A DNA stretch of 64,000 nucleotides from Megascapheus bottae (GCA_024803745.1 JANJXV010000101.1:770001-834000), one strand, 5' to 3'; shown: positions 23,232 through 33,752, numbered from the stretch's first letter. Translations and numbers: made by a program. Notes: a model not told the origin generated them from the letters alone.

Positions 23232-24147
23232 TAATTAGTTCTTTACATGTTGTGGTTACTAACTTTTGGTCTGGTAATTCACAGACGGTATCTACCTAGA
23301 AGAAAGGGGATGCTAAAAACACAACAAACACAGGCCTAAAGGTCAGTAAGAGGGACAGTACGGTGGGAGAAGGGAAAGATCATTGTGGTATATAAAAACT
23401 GAGAGAAGAAAAAAGATATTATAAAGGGGTATCATGGAATTAGAGAGCTCTTATTCATACATAAATCCTTCCAAGGGTATCCTGTAACATCACTTCCCAT
23501 CATCTTCAGCATCCTTTCAGTCTCTGAAGGATACAGGTTTACAGAATGAAGCATGGGTGTCCACCAGGGAGATGTGGGAATTTTATTTCACCTCTGTGGA
23601 CTTCAGCAAGCTGCTAGATATTCCAGAGATGTAAATTCCACATGCAAGCCACTTCATGCACTAAGCATGCATTCGTAGGCATTAATTAAGCTGCATTAAA
23701 TCAGTCAGCTCAAATAAGGCTGGACATTAACAAGGTGGACTGGATCATTTTCAGAAGTTGCTTTCTGCTCCCATTAGCAGACTGATTATACTCTAGCTCT
23801 CATTCAGGGGCATGTCACCAAACTGTCTACCAAAAGGTACATTACAAGAATGCAAAATTTTAAACACTGAATATCTGAGGAAAACAATAAGAATATTGAA
23901 CACTGGAGTCACGCTTTTTTACCTCTTCAGCAAAAGTAGTAATCAACACAAATGTTTACTGTTTGGAACTGCTGAACCTAAAATATGTATGTGGATGGAA
24001 ATGCAATGTCCACAGGATCTGTTTGCAATGTACTAGCTATTACACTGCAAACAAAATTACTTCTTATGTAAAATGTATCCCACATGCTCAGAATCCATCC
24101 CGATCAACACACTGAAGTATAACTTATGATCCAGAAATGAAATTATG

Positions 24148-24370
24148 TATCTGACTTGGTTACCTGGTGTATTGTATATATGTTTATTTGCTTATTTGAA
24201 ATGGGGAAAGGAATGGAGAAAACAAGATGATTGGGAGGGGGTAGGAGAAGGGAAAGGGGGCAAAAACATGAGAAAGTGTATCAAGGTTGGAGAAGTAATG
24301 TCCCCACTACCTGACAAATATAACTGTATCCCCTCTGTACCTTATCCAGACAATAAAATGTAAAAAAAAT
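24148..24370 (+). mobile_element. L1 3' UTR, diverged subfamily
   Basis: Contains 'atatgtttatttgcttattt', a G-rich tract at 24199-24262, 'acatgagaaagtgtatcaag', and a terminus with 'aactgtatcccctctgtacc' before an A-run. The terminus differs from the young family and resembles the old element ending at about 47.37 kb. Confidence 0.75.
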
Positions 24371-24714
24371 CTTTAAAGAATAAAAGAAGAAATTATGGAC
24401 ACACTCCAATTAAAAATAACATTTCATAGAACATAACTCTTATTCATTATGCATCTACCAATGCTTCAGAAAAACACTGACAACTCTTCACAGAGAGCCT
24501 TGATCTACTTCACCAAACAACACAATGTAGGTGAATTAAAGAGAAACTATAGGCAACCTTTTATGACTTATATAACAACTTCCTGGAATAACTTCAAAAG
24601 TTAACTGTACAAAAATAAAATGGTTAATGTTAAATACTAGCTCTAAGATTTAAAAGATTTTAAATTACTTACTATTTCTGATTCATATTTTTTTCATTCA
24701 TATATGTATTATTT

Positions 24715-24798
24715 GCCTTTTATATATATCAGACACTATTTCAGGCTCTGGGACTACAGAAATGAATAAAAGATACTACAATCTCTGCCTTTATATTG
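24715..24798 (+). mobile_element. Ancient L2/MIR-type fragment
   Basis: 'atcagacactatttcaggct', 'ctgggactacagaaatgaat' and 'caatctctgccttta' follow a phrase common in old mammalian LINE/SINE remnants. The fragment is too short to name the family. Confidence 0.5.
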
Positions 24799-24987
24799 TT
24801 TTAATTTTATTCTTAATTAGAATAATATAGTAGCTATTGAAGATGAAGGCAAAAGATTCATTGCCTATGTAAGTATTCTGTCACAAAAATTAATAACTGA
24901 ACTTCAAAGAAAAAGACAACACATGTCTTCAAAACTTTACAAGAAGTGAAATACATGGTATTTCTTCCAGTAAACAATAGCAAGTTT

Positions 24988-25210
24988 TAGCCTGGAGCCA
25001 TGGCTCGTGCCTGTAATCCCAGCTATTCAAGAGGCTGAAATCTGAGAATCCTGATTCAAAGTAAGCCCAAGCACAAAAGCCTGTGAGATTCTTATCTCCA
25101 ATTAACCACCAGAAAACAGGAAGTGATGCTATAGCTCAAGTGGTAGAGTGCTTGCCTTGAGCTGAAGAGCTCAGGCCCAGAATTCAAGTCTCACGACTGA
25201 CAAAAAAAAG
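24988..25210 (+). mobile_element. B1+ID-type composite SINE, complete
   Basis: The clearest composite. The B1-like half ('gctcgtgcctgtaatcccag', 'gaggctgaaatctgagaatc') joins through 'ccaattaaccaccagaaaac' to an ID-like half ('gctcaagtggtagagtgctt', 'gagctcaggcccagaattca'), ending in an A-rich tail with 'aaaaaaaag'. The A-box-like sequence of the ID half is recognisable, while its B box (cagaattcaagtc) is degraded. Confidence 0.88.
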
Positions 25211-25429
25211 AAGCAAAATTAGTAAGTATTAATAACTTAATAATTTAAAGATATATCCTGGCTTTTCATTAAAATTTCAAAAAATCAGATAAACTAGCAT
25301 CTACAGTAAGGAAAAGGCAAACACTAATGAGTTATTTAAAAAATACAAGAGAAAAAAATATTAATTAGTGCCAGTTAGGTCAAAGAAGTGACCAAAATTC
25401 AAATGCTATTAATATTCCAACTGGACTTC

Positions 25430-25605
25430 TCTTTTCGTAGTATTAGGAATTGAACTCTGAGCCTCGTACTTGTTAGAGAAGCACTCTACCACTTCAGCCA
25501 AGTCTCCAGCTGCTTTTTATGTTCACAGTTTTCCAGGTAGAGTTGCGTTGTGCCCAGTTAGATCTGAGCTGTGATTCTACTTGTACATCCTCATGTCCTG
25601 GGCCA
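25430..25605 (-). mobile_element. Diverged composite SINE
   Basis: The reversed ID-like part 'gtattaggaattgaactctg' and 'gaagcactctaccacttcag' is followed by weaker B1-like sequence. Boundaries are uncertain. Confidence 0.6.
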
Positions 25606-25619
25606 CCAATCCCCATTTA

Positions 25620-28060
25620 GCCTGTGGGCTATGGAGAGGGAAAGCAACAGAAAACTATCTATTGGAGTTCCTATAAGTATCACTGTGGATGTCAATGATT
25701 TCAAGAAAATTCATCAAATATGGACTTCAGAATTTTGTTTGAGAAAGTGGTCTCATAGTACCTTACATTCATATTCTTATTTCCAAAACAGAAAGCTATC
25801 CATTATGCCAACAATGATGTAAGAAACAACCCTGGTACTTTTCTCAAATGTCCTACAGGCTTAAGTCTTCTCTGTTTTGATGGCTACTTGCCGCAGGAAT
25901 ATGTGCTACATTATAAGATAAAAACAGAATGGGCCAGGCATCGGTTAGAATTTATTATTGTAATCAACATGATAAACACATTGTTGATAACAAGCACCAT
26001 AAACAATCTGTTTTACACTTAATGTAACACTAAAAACATATTTAATTGCGTCACTATTATTCTAGGTGTTGAATTGTTTTCAATTTATTTTGTAGAGCCA
26101 TGACAATGAAACTGAACTGCAATCACAGATGCAACTATGAATTTTTAATTTTTCATAAATCATAAGTAATATGTCCATAAATGCATAGCTGTCCTTGAGA
26201 TGATGGATTTTTTTATTCTAGAAATATAGTGGAATCTGTTTAGAGTGCAAACTTAGCTAACTCAGCAGTCCTGTGCAGCTGAGTGACAATGGACATGTAG
26301 AAATTTTATTTTCTGTAGGACAATTTTTTTGCAAATTATCAGATGCTTGTTTTTTTCTCTTTTCATGGTATTCTGACAGCACACTCATTGAAAATGGTAA
26401 AGTAGTTGAGCTCCAACCATTTAGCTTCAGGATCAATTTCTCAGAGGAAAGCTGAATTGGAATGAAAGAATACTGATACTGAATTTCTCACTATTAGCAT
26501 ATATAAGCTAATTTCCATTCATAATGACCAAGAATGTTTTCCTCCCCATTTCTGTAACTAGGGCAACAGCCATTTTGAACTGTAGTAGAGGGCATAATGG
26601 AAACAAAAAAAAGTAGAAAATTCTATTTAAGTAGAAGCTGCAGCATTTGAGTATAAACTGTATTTGCCTGGCTATCTATCTACATAAATATTCTCTGAAG
26701 GAGGAACAGAAACAGATCCCACCACCAGCCATATACAAGGACGTTACAGAAGTCAATAGATGGAGCAAGCAAGGTGATACACTTTATAAAAAGAACCCAT
26801 GGCTATATAACTGTCTGTTCCAATATATTTTCTTATCTCTGATTTTTATATGTGGGAGGAAGGCAAGGAGGAATCAAAGCTTGCAAGGAGAATTTTAGCT
26901 AGTTATTTTGCTAATTTAACGTTCAGCATCTGGTCCACCTGCTGCTGAGCACAACTACAAGCAATCCAACACTGACCATGAAATGCTTACTGAAAAATAA
27001 TGAAGACTTGACTTTTGACTGAAATTCTTTGCAAGTGAATTAACAACATTCAGGCTTATTAAAACCAGTCAATAACTAACCACACTTTTGCTTTTGAACT
27101 ATTTTAACAGATAGCTGCTTTATGTGGTTTCATATATCTCCTAAGCTCACAAACATTTGCATTTTCTTTATGTCTTAAAAAATAACTGCTGTGGGTTTTT
27201 CATTCTTATCCTCTTAAGCACTGAAGTTTCCCATATGAAATTTTAGTCTGGACCTTTTCTGTTTTACAGTGGTAAGAGAAGAATAAGTTACTAATTAACT
27301 CTAAAGTAGAGGCATATATAATTTTCAACATATTCTTTGGAAATTCAAATTGACTGAGGAAAACACTACACTTATTTCTTGGGCTGAAAAATGTGAGACT
27401 TTGCCAAGGTAAGTGCTTGCTTATGCATGAAAAATTTAAGTTAGAAAAATTTGATGCAATGACGGGTCGTCTTCCAATAGCAACATGACTTTTCATTATT
27501 TTTCTGGAGGTACTGTAGGATAAAGTTTTCTAATATTCCCTGCAATATGCACACAATCCTAAATCTAGGAGTCCTTGAAGAATGCCATAGTTCTATATGG
27601 CACATCATACCCATATGGAATTTATGCCAATTAGTAGATATTTTCTTTTCCTTTGTCTACCAAAATCCACTTCTAGAAATACTGGAAAGAAGTTTTTCCT
27701 CTCATTCAGAGGCTTCCTTTTAATCAAAGACAATAACTTCTATATGAAAGGAAGAATAAGGTTTGGCCTATGAGAAGAAATATAAAGGCTTGTATTGGGG
27801 AGAAGTGCCAAAGTAATTACAATATTCATAAAACTTCTCAAAACATTGGTGACAGGTCCAAAACTAATTACCGATTGAAGAAGCAAACTAGACTATATAC
27901 AAACTAGTTTGATAGTTCTATGGGCAATCAATAACACTGCAACCAATGTGGCCTGAAGTCTTCAAAGACAGAGCCTATTCTCATGGTCCCTAAATAAACA
28001 CAAAAGTCTATTTTAGTAGATTAACTGCATTAAAGATTCTAAATTCCAAATAGCGGTTAT
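25620..28060. other. Unrecognised unique sequence
   Basis: About 2.4 kb without gene, RNA or confident repeat. Frames at 26.27, 26.65 and 27.2 kb (up to 96 codons) have no domain and look like chance. Confidence 0.35.
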
Positions 28061-28074
28061 ATCACATCCATGGT

Positions 28075-28530
28075 GTTTCCCCAGAACTGTGTAGTCCTCT
28101 CCCATTCGGACTGTAGGCTTGACCATGTGACTTGCTCTAGCAAATAAGATACTAGTCTATGTATCCCAAGTACAGGTTTTTTAAAGTATGCATATTTTTG
28201 CTTTCTTTCTTTTGTTAATGAGCTGACTCATTCCTAGATCCTTACTATGACCAAAATAAAGTGAGCTAATCTTGTATGAGTGAGGGATATGAAAGAGATG
28301 GAGTGAAGCTGAGTTGTCCAAGCTAATATCATTCTAGTCTAGGCTCCTTTGTTAAACTGTCAACTGACAACAGATATGTAAGCTAGCCCAACTTGGATTA
28401 CCTTCATCCTACACTGTTATATAACCACTGAGATAACACATAGACTCATGATAATAATGTGAATATTCTAAATCTCTTCATTTCATGATTATTTGTTACA
28501 CAGTATTTTAACAGCAACAAGTAATAGGAT
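28075..28530 (+). mobile_element. Ancient LTR-type repeat, MLT1-like (MaLR)
   Basis: Block order: 'aggcttgaccatgtgacttg', 'ctctagcaaataagatacta', then 'gagtgaagctgagttgtcca', 'ttatataaccactgagataa' and 'gattatttgttacacagtat'. I recognise this as an old MaLR-type LTR pattern. It is very diverged, so the family name is a best guess. Confidence 0.5.
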
Positions 28531-28539
28531 TGCATTTGG

Positions 28540-29045
28540 TTACATTCTGAAAACTTTGTTAGATTCTTACGAAAAACACTTTTTTTGACTGAATAGGCTG
28601 AGTAACTGAACACAATAATCTTACCCGTTCTTTTCTCCCCTCAGTACTTGTAAAGGAAATGCTTTATAGCTTTGATAATTTCCCTATAATTATGACTGCT
28701 TGCATTTAGGTATGATATACATATTAATCAAACTTACTTATGGCCCTTATTCAACTTCCATGTCAACATTTTAAACTGTTACTTAAAAGTAGTCTTTAGA
28801 CCAGAAAAGAAACAGCATCCTAAAAAATTAATGTTTCATTTGGAAAGTAAACTATCCTTAAGTGATGGGTAAACAATTTAAAAGGCAAATCCTACTCCAG
28901 CATATGAAACAGCTTACTCAGGCAGTCTTTGGCTACTAAATTTCTCTTTACATATTTTCAGTAATAGCTAGGTGGAAAATGAGAATCAGTCAATCTAATT
29001 ATTTATTGTGTTAGAACTCAAAGATCATTCTATAGGTATCCTTCA
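28540..29045. other. Unrecognised unique sequence
   Basis: AT-rich; nothing recognised. Confidence 0.35.
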
Positions 29046-29617
29046 TTTCTTTTTTTTCATATATTTTTATTGTAATTAATAGAAGGGTTACATGATATTT
29101 GCCAGATAGATGGTGCATTAATTCCCATACATTGATACCCTTTCATATGTCTTGGTATCCATTACCCTCCCCCTCACCCCCACCTCTCATCTTGTTTTTC
29201 CCCCGTTCCCTAATCAATTTCAAATAACCAAATACAAATATATCCGATATATCAGGTAACAAAGTGAGATACTGTAACAATATGAGATAACCAAGGGACA
29301 GCAAAGGAGATGAGAGATAACATAGTACCATAAGAACAGCAATCATTCATTATATGGCTTATGTTTCTATATCCTAGAGATCCTTTCATTTAGCGTCCTA
29401 CTATATGGCCTTTTGTATCAAGGTTTTGCTCTATTCCAAATCTCTGCTAGTAGAGCCCAAGGTTTCTACTGCTTATGATAAATAAGGGAAACCATTGAGC
29501 CTAAGTTCCTTTGAGTCTGGCTTACTTCACTTAATATGATCTTTTCTAAGTCTTTCCATTTCCTAACAAATGGGGCAATGTCATTCTTTCTGACAGCAGC
29601 ATAGAATTCCATTGTGT
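29046..29617 (-). mobile_element. Lineage-specific L1, 3' end, minus strand
   Basis: Runs from a reversed tail (T-run, 'catatatttttattgtaatt'), through the C-rich tract at 29165-29210 and 'gagataaccaagggacagca', into the complement of the last ORF2 codons ('ctttctgacagcagcataga'). It abuts a plus-strand L1 tail at 29618, giving a head-to-head arrangement. Confidence 0.88.
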
Positions 29618-29690
29618 GCACCTGCTATCTGGCAAATATCATGTAATCCTTTTACTAATTACAATACAAAAAATTTTTAAAACAGTTTAA
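29618..29690 (+). mobile_element. Short plus-strand L1 terminal tail
   Basis: Only the last 70 or so bases of the family's 3' end: 'ctatctggcaaatatcatgt', 'ccttttactaattacaatac' and an A-rich end. It is wedged between the minus-strand L1 and the next plus-strand L1, and has no G-rich tract. Confidence 0.82.
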
Positions 29691-30681
29691 AAAAATGGCC
29701 TATAGACACATGAAGAAATGCTCAACATCTCTGGTCATAAAAGAAATGCAAATCAAAACAACTCTAAGATTCCACCTCACTCCAGTTAGAATGGCCAGGA
29801 TCAGGAAAACGAATAACAACAGATGCTGGAGGGGATGTGGCCAGGAGGGATCACTACTACACTGTTGGTGGGAGTGCAAATTCGTTCAACCACTATGGAA
29901 AGCAGTGTGGCAGTGCCTCAAAAGGCTAAACATAGAACTCCCCTATGACCCAGCCATTCCACTACTTGGCATTTATCCAACCAACCAGAAACAAGGACAT
30001 ACTAAACCCACTAGCACAACAATGTTCATTGCAGAACTATTCACCATAGCATAGATATGGAACCAACCTAGATGTCCCTCAGTGGATGAGTGGATCAACA
30101 AGTTGTGGTATTTGTACACAATGGAATTCTATGCTGCTGTCAGAAAAACGACATCGCCCCATTTGTTAGGAAATGGAAAGACTTAGAAAACATCATAGTA
30201 AGTTAAGTAAGCCAGACTCAAAGGAACTTAGGCTCAATGGTTTCCCTCATTCGTCATAATCAGTGGAAACCTTGGGCTCTACCAGCAAAGACCTGCAATA
30301 GAGCAAAATCTTGATACATAAGGCCATATAGTATGAAGCTAAATGAAATGAACTCCAGGATATTGAAACAAAAGCCATGTAACGAATGATTGTTGTCCTT
30401 AATGTACTATGTTGTCTCTCATCTCCTTTGCTGTCCCTTGGTTATCTCATATTGTTATAGTATCTCACTTTGTTATCTGATATATTGAATTTATTTCTAC
30501 TTGGTTATTGGAAATTTGATAGGGAAGGGGGGAAAACCAAGACGGGTGGGGGGACGGGGGGGAGGATAATGAGTACCAAGACATGTGAAAGGGTATCAAT
30601 GTATGTGAATTAATGCACCTTCTATCTGGCAAATATCATGTAACCCTTTTACTAATTATAATAAAAAATTTAAAAAAATAA
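29691..30681 (+). mobile_element. Lineage-specific L1, ORF2 C-terminus plus full 3' UTR
   Basis: The longest young L1 copy in the window, about 990 bases. It begins inside ORF2 (upstream of the C-terminal Cys-rich domain) and continues through the ORF2 end. The 3' UTR follows, with a G-rich tract at 30522-30564 (runs of 3, 6, 3, 6 and 7 G), 'gtgaattaatgcaccttcta' and an A-rich tail. It serves as the reference for the other copies here. Confidence 0.92.
29692..30266 (+). pseudogene. L1 ORF2 C-terminal domain, broken
   Basis: ORF2 encodes the endonuclease/reverse transcriptase of L1; only its C-terminal end is left. The frame has the Cys-rich motif C-x3-C-x7-H-x4-C (reading CWRGCG, then HCWWEC) and, farther on, [11 protein letters not shown], both hallmarks of the family. 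It stops at 30052-30054, where the copy at 36.2 kb has a lysine codon. A one-base deletion near 30145-30150 shifts the frame relative to that copy. The usual terminal TAG is TGG (30264-30266). The product would be non-functional. Confidence 0.88.
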
Positions 30682-30884
30682 AGAATGAATTCTTGTTCTA
30701 CCTACATCATGACTCTCTTGGCATCTTCAAAAGCAAATGCCCTAACAAACTGGTCAGAAGCACATGAGCCAAAGAGCAAGGAGGGAAAAATATCACCTTT
30801 ACAGCAGATCCAATGTTTTTAAGCAGCCTTTGTACCAAGTGTTGTTGTGAAGGAACCCTCGCTCTCTGAAACAGCTAATGAAAA

Positions 30885-31098
30885 TTTAAAACGGTATAAC
30901 CACGTCAGAAAACGTGTTTGCTGTTTCTCCAAACCTTAAACACCCACCTACTGTATGATTAAGGTATTCATGCCTCGCAATGCATTCCAGAAAGAAAGAA
31001 AAAAAAACAGCATATACTGCTACAAAGACTTGTGCACACATGTTCACAGCAGCTTTATGTGTGGGGAAACATAAAAATAAAACAGTAATAGCCAACGG
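30885..31098 (+). mobile_element. Old L1 ORF2 fragment
   Basis: 'aaacacccacctactgtatg', 'caaagacttgtgcacacatg' and 'ttcacagcagctttatgtgt' follow the ORF2 region downstream of the Cys-rich motif in old mammalian L1s. It is heavily decayed and ends just where the CpG-rich segment begins. Confidence 0.72.
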
Positions 31099-31363
31099 AA
31101 GCTCCACATTTGTGCACCAGTCTTGAGCACGGACACTCAGGCTGCCGGCCCAAGTGCAAGGGCCAGGAAGGCACCGAGCGGCTGAGCTGTGGTTATAACT
31201 CTTCCTTATCTGACAGCTAATGAAATGTAAACAAAAGCCGTCTCACCGTGACTCCCGCAAGACACAGACTCAACAATCTTCACGGCAAAAACCAAAAAAT
31301 GAAAAATCCCACTGGAAGGCTTCACGCATCGCACGCTTCAGGCCTGGGAAATGCGCCCAGGGG

Positions 31364-31490
31364 CAACTTCGCGCATGCGCAGATCCTCCCGCCTGAGAGA
31401 CACGCGCAAGGCGCAACTTCGCGCAGGTGCAGATCCTCCAGCCTGAGCTGCACAAGGCACAACTTCGCGCATGCACAGATCCTCCCAAAA
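31364..31490. repeat. Tandem repeat, three units of 46-50 bases
   Basis: Units begin with 'caacttcgcgca' at 31364, 31414 and 31460, and each continues with a 'gcagatcctcc' or 'cacagatcctcc' block followed by 'gcctgag' in the first two. The spacing is 50 and then 46. The first unit carries the palindromic NRF1-type site; the others have it in mutated form. Confidence 0.88.
31370..31381. promoter_or_regulatory. Perfect NRF1 consensus site
   Basis: cgcgcatgcgca fits YGCGCAYGCGCR at every position. NRF1 sites are typical of CpG-island promoters. Binding in vivo is an inference and depends on the CpGs being unmethylated. Confidence 0.6.
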
Positions 31491-31754
31491 CCTACCAGCC
31501 CAGTCAAGGCCCCTCGTTCCTCTCAGACCATGAGGCCCCAGCCCCATGCAGGCCCCGTGCAGCCCCCGTGTCGCCCCAACTGGGGTCTCTACTCCCTGGT
31601 TCATTCACCTGCAAGCCCCGGCACAGATACCTGAAAGACCTGGTCTCTTTCTTCCTCAGGGTCAGGGGTGTTAGGGGTGGGGAAGAGGACGCCCTTGTCC
31701 TTCCTGGGGTTCTTTCTACTTTGAGCGGCTAAACGCGGCCCCTGGTCACTTACC

Positions 31755-31867
31755 AGGCTCCTCATCTCTGGGAGACACGTTTGAGGCAATGGCGGGTGTT
31801 GAGCTTCGCGTGTTTGTGGGGAGAAGGGCATCAGGGCCACCTGCTCGCGGCTGCCATCGTGGGCCAT
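31755..31867 (-). other. Candidate first-exon reading frame with splice donor (minus strand)
   Basis: A minus-strand ATG at 31867, inside a longer frame open from 31939, runs without stop into ctg|gtaagtgac, a strong donor whose GT is at 31753-31752. The donor falls on a codon boundary, so the 38 codons from the 31867 ATG end in phase 0. I recognise no protein family. GC bias makes open frames common here, so this is a prompt for RNA evidence, not a gene call. Confidence 0.2.
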
Positions 31868-31892
31868 GAGCTGGGAGCGTGGCCTTGGCAAA

Positions 31893-31988
31893 CACGCATG
31901 CTCACTGAGCACCAAGGCCCGTGGCTCAGCGAAGAGCACGCATGCTCAGTGAGCACGAGGGCCAAGGCCCAGTGAAGAGCACGCATGC
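31893..31988. repeat. Tandem repeat, 43-44 base units with cacgcatgc core
   Basis: The core cacgcatgc recurs at 31893, 31937 and 31980, and the intervening sequence repeats 'tcactgagcac' (or 'tcagtgagcac'), 'ccaaggccc' and 'gaagag'. The last unit breaks off into 'ggagagggaaggaagatggc'. Tandem promoter monomers directly ahead of the 5' UTR are a known feature of some rodent L1s, although those are about 200 bases long. Confidence 0.85.
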
Positions 31989-32788
31989 GGAGAGGGAAGG
32001 AAGATGGCCCCGAGACAATAGGGACGCTGCCTAGCTCTCTCTCACAAAAAGAGAGAACTAAGGAGTCCCACGAGCCAATTATCTTAAGAAATCCACAACA
32101 ACAAACTCAAAAGGCAACGGAGAAGGACTCAAAGTGGAAAAGAAATCCAGATAAAGCTCACATCCAACTTTCTCAAAGAATTCGGAACGCGAGGACCCCT
32201 CCCCCACCTCCATCCGCCAGTTCCAAGCCACAGAAAGCGCTGGCGGGCTGGGGGGAAAAGCGGCAGCAGGCCTGGAAAAGAGGCTGCGGGCGGAGGGGGC
32301 CAGCCTGGGAGCCCGAATGCTGCAGAAACCAACATACAACCGGGCCAGCGAACGGCGGAAGCAGCAGAACCCAGACGCGGAACCAGAACAGCAAGCAGCG
32401 GAACCCAGACTCGGAACACAGGCGACAGCGGAGACCCGAGGGGAGTGAGAGACTCCCCACCACCGTGCAGCACCCGCAGAGGGATGCAGAGGCGTGAGTA
32501 ATACAGCGCGTCCCCAAACACAAAGGGAAAGCAGAGCGGTGCCAAGCAATAGAACTTAACTCAGACCCCTCCACCCCGCCCACACAGGCCTAAATGCAAA
32601 AAGAATACAAGGACGAATCCTAAAGTTGGCTGTGCCTCCACTACCAGATTTTTGTAGACTCCAACTTACAGGCCAGAAGTTGAGAATTAATGGCCAAGTA
32701 GATCAAATTAGTCCCATTCCATGTTGTTTAAGCAGCATAGTATTTCTACACATTTGAGCCATCATTTAACAAAACAGAAGACCTATAT

Positions 32789-32962
32789 CAGGCACCAGTA
32801 TCTCACACTTACAATCCTAGCTACTCAGGAAGCTGAGATCTGAGGATCACGGTTTGAGGTCAACTTGAGCAAGAAAGTCTGTAAGATTCTTAAACCTAAT
32901 TAACCAATAGGAATTCAGAAGTACGGGTATGGCTTGAGTGGTACAGCACCAACCTTAACACC
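32789..32962 (+). mobile_element. B1+ID-type composite SINE
   Basis: 'cagtatctcacacttacaat', 'cctagctactcaggaagctg' and 'agatctgaggatcacggttt' form the B1-like half, joined through 'cctaattaaccaataggaat' to a shortened ID-like half ('ggcttgagtggtacagcacc'). Confidence 0.8.
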
Positions 32963-32999
32963 AACCCTTAAATTAATTAACATACATGTGGGTCTGTGT

Positions 33000-33087
33000 A
33001 TATGTGCACACATATATATTATTGTATATATATATATACATCTATTATGTATGCTGTATACATGCACATGTGTGTGTGTTTGTGTCA
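33000..33087. repeat. Mixed TA/TG microsatellite
   Basis: Alternating purine-pyrimidine tract with (ta)n and short (tg)n runs. Confidence 0.8.
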
Positions 33088-33360
33088 GAAGACTTAAGTT
33101 TAAAATTTAAATTTCCTTAAAACAATGAAACAACTGACCATTCTAGGCTTACAGTCCTGCCTCATGATGATAAGCTGTAGCAGAGTAGAGGCTTCCCCTC
33201 CAGATAAACTACTCAGCTGATCACAGCCCCTGTTACTCCCACTAGTCCCCACTCTAGCCTGTTTTCCTGCCTTAATCCTGTTGAAATCTTGGCTCTTCCT
33301 AAGGTGGTTCTTCAATTACTCTGTGTCTGTGTCTGCACAGTAATTAAAGACTAAACTCAA

Positions 33361-33518
33361 GTTGGGCATGGTAGCACTTGCCTATAATCCCATCCTTAGG
33401 AAATGGAAACTGAAAGATCTTAAGTTTGAGGCCAGCCTGGAGTACATATGTAGTTATTTCCAAGCCAGCCTAAGCTACATAGCCAGATCTTGTCTCAAAA
33501 AGGAAAAAGGAAAAAAAA
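33361..33518 (+). mobile_element. B1 SINE (7SL-derived)
   Basis: 'gttgggcatggtagcacttg' and 'cctataatcccatccttagg' match the B1 start. Two copies of a 'gccagcct...acat' block (33432-33451 and 33465-33484) are the B1 internal duplication. It ends with 'cttgtctcaaaaaggaaaaa'. The duplication is diagnostic of rodent B1, which supports a rodent source. Confidence 0.85.
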
Positions 33519-33752
33519 GTCAAAAATCAGAACAGAAAAGAACAAAACCGATTCGGCTCATTTTGGTGCTCAGAATGAGATTTCTACGTTTGGACCTTTT
33601 TCATTTTCTTCTCATATTTTATTATAATATTCCAAAGAAACTCTCAGAAGGCAATGATTATATCATATATTTTGCATTTCCCACAGCTCTCCATATAAAA
33701 CGAAGTACAAAGTAGATAATTAATGATTGTTAAAAGAATGCATGAGTAAAGA

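Larger units (their letters stand above)
31100..32600. other. CpG-rich segment: L1 5' UTR-like or CpG-island promoter
   Basis: The only GC- and CpG-rich stretch in the window; one 60-base line (31321-31380) alone has seven CpGs. It holds two sets of short tandem repeats (31364-31490 and 31893-31988), a perfect NRF1 consensus match, and, right after the second set, 'ggaagatggccccgagacaa', which resembles the start of mammalian L1 5' UTRs. No ORF1 or ORF2 follows at 32.6 kb. Splice-donor-like sites occur on both strands (31753 minus, 32494 plus). Frames of 101-170 codons are open partly because of the GC bias. It may be a detached L1 promoter end or a genuine bidirectional promoter; I cannot decide. 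Confidence 0.6.

Noticed and set aside
29046..29690. A single twin-primed L1 insertion
   Set aside because: The inverted piece carries its own 3' tail, whereas twin priming would invert an upstream segment without the tail.
31248..31634. 128-codon frame and several overlapping minus-strand frames with repeated residues
   Set aside because: They translate the 46-50 base tandem repeats, so the repeated peptides reflect the DNA repeat and not a protein.
31985..32497. 170-codon plus-strand open frame in the CpG-rich block
   Set aside because: Not called as a gene. It is the longest frame, but it is Arg/Pro/Gln-rich low-complexity translation of GC-rich DNA, with overlapping frames of similar length on the opposite strand and no L1 ORF1 or other domain.
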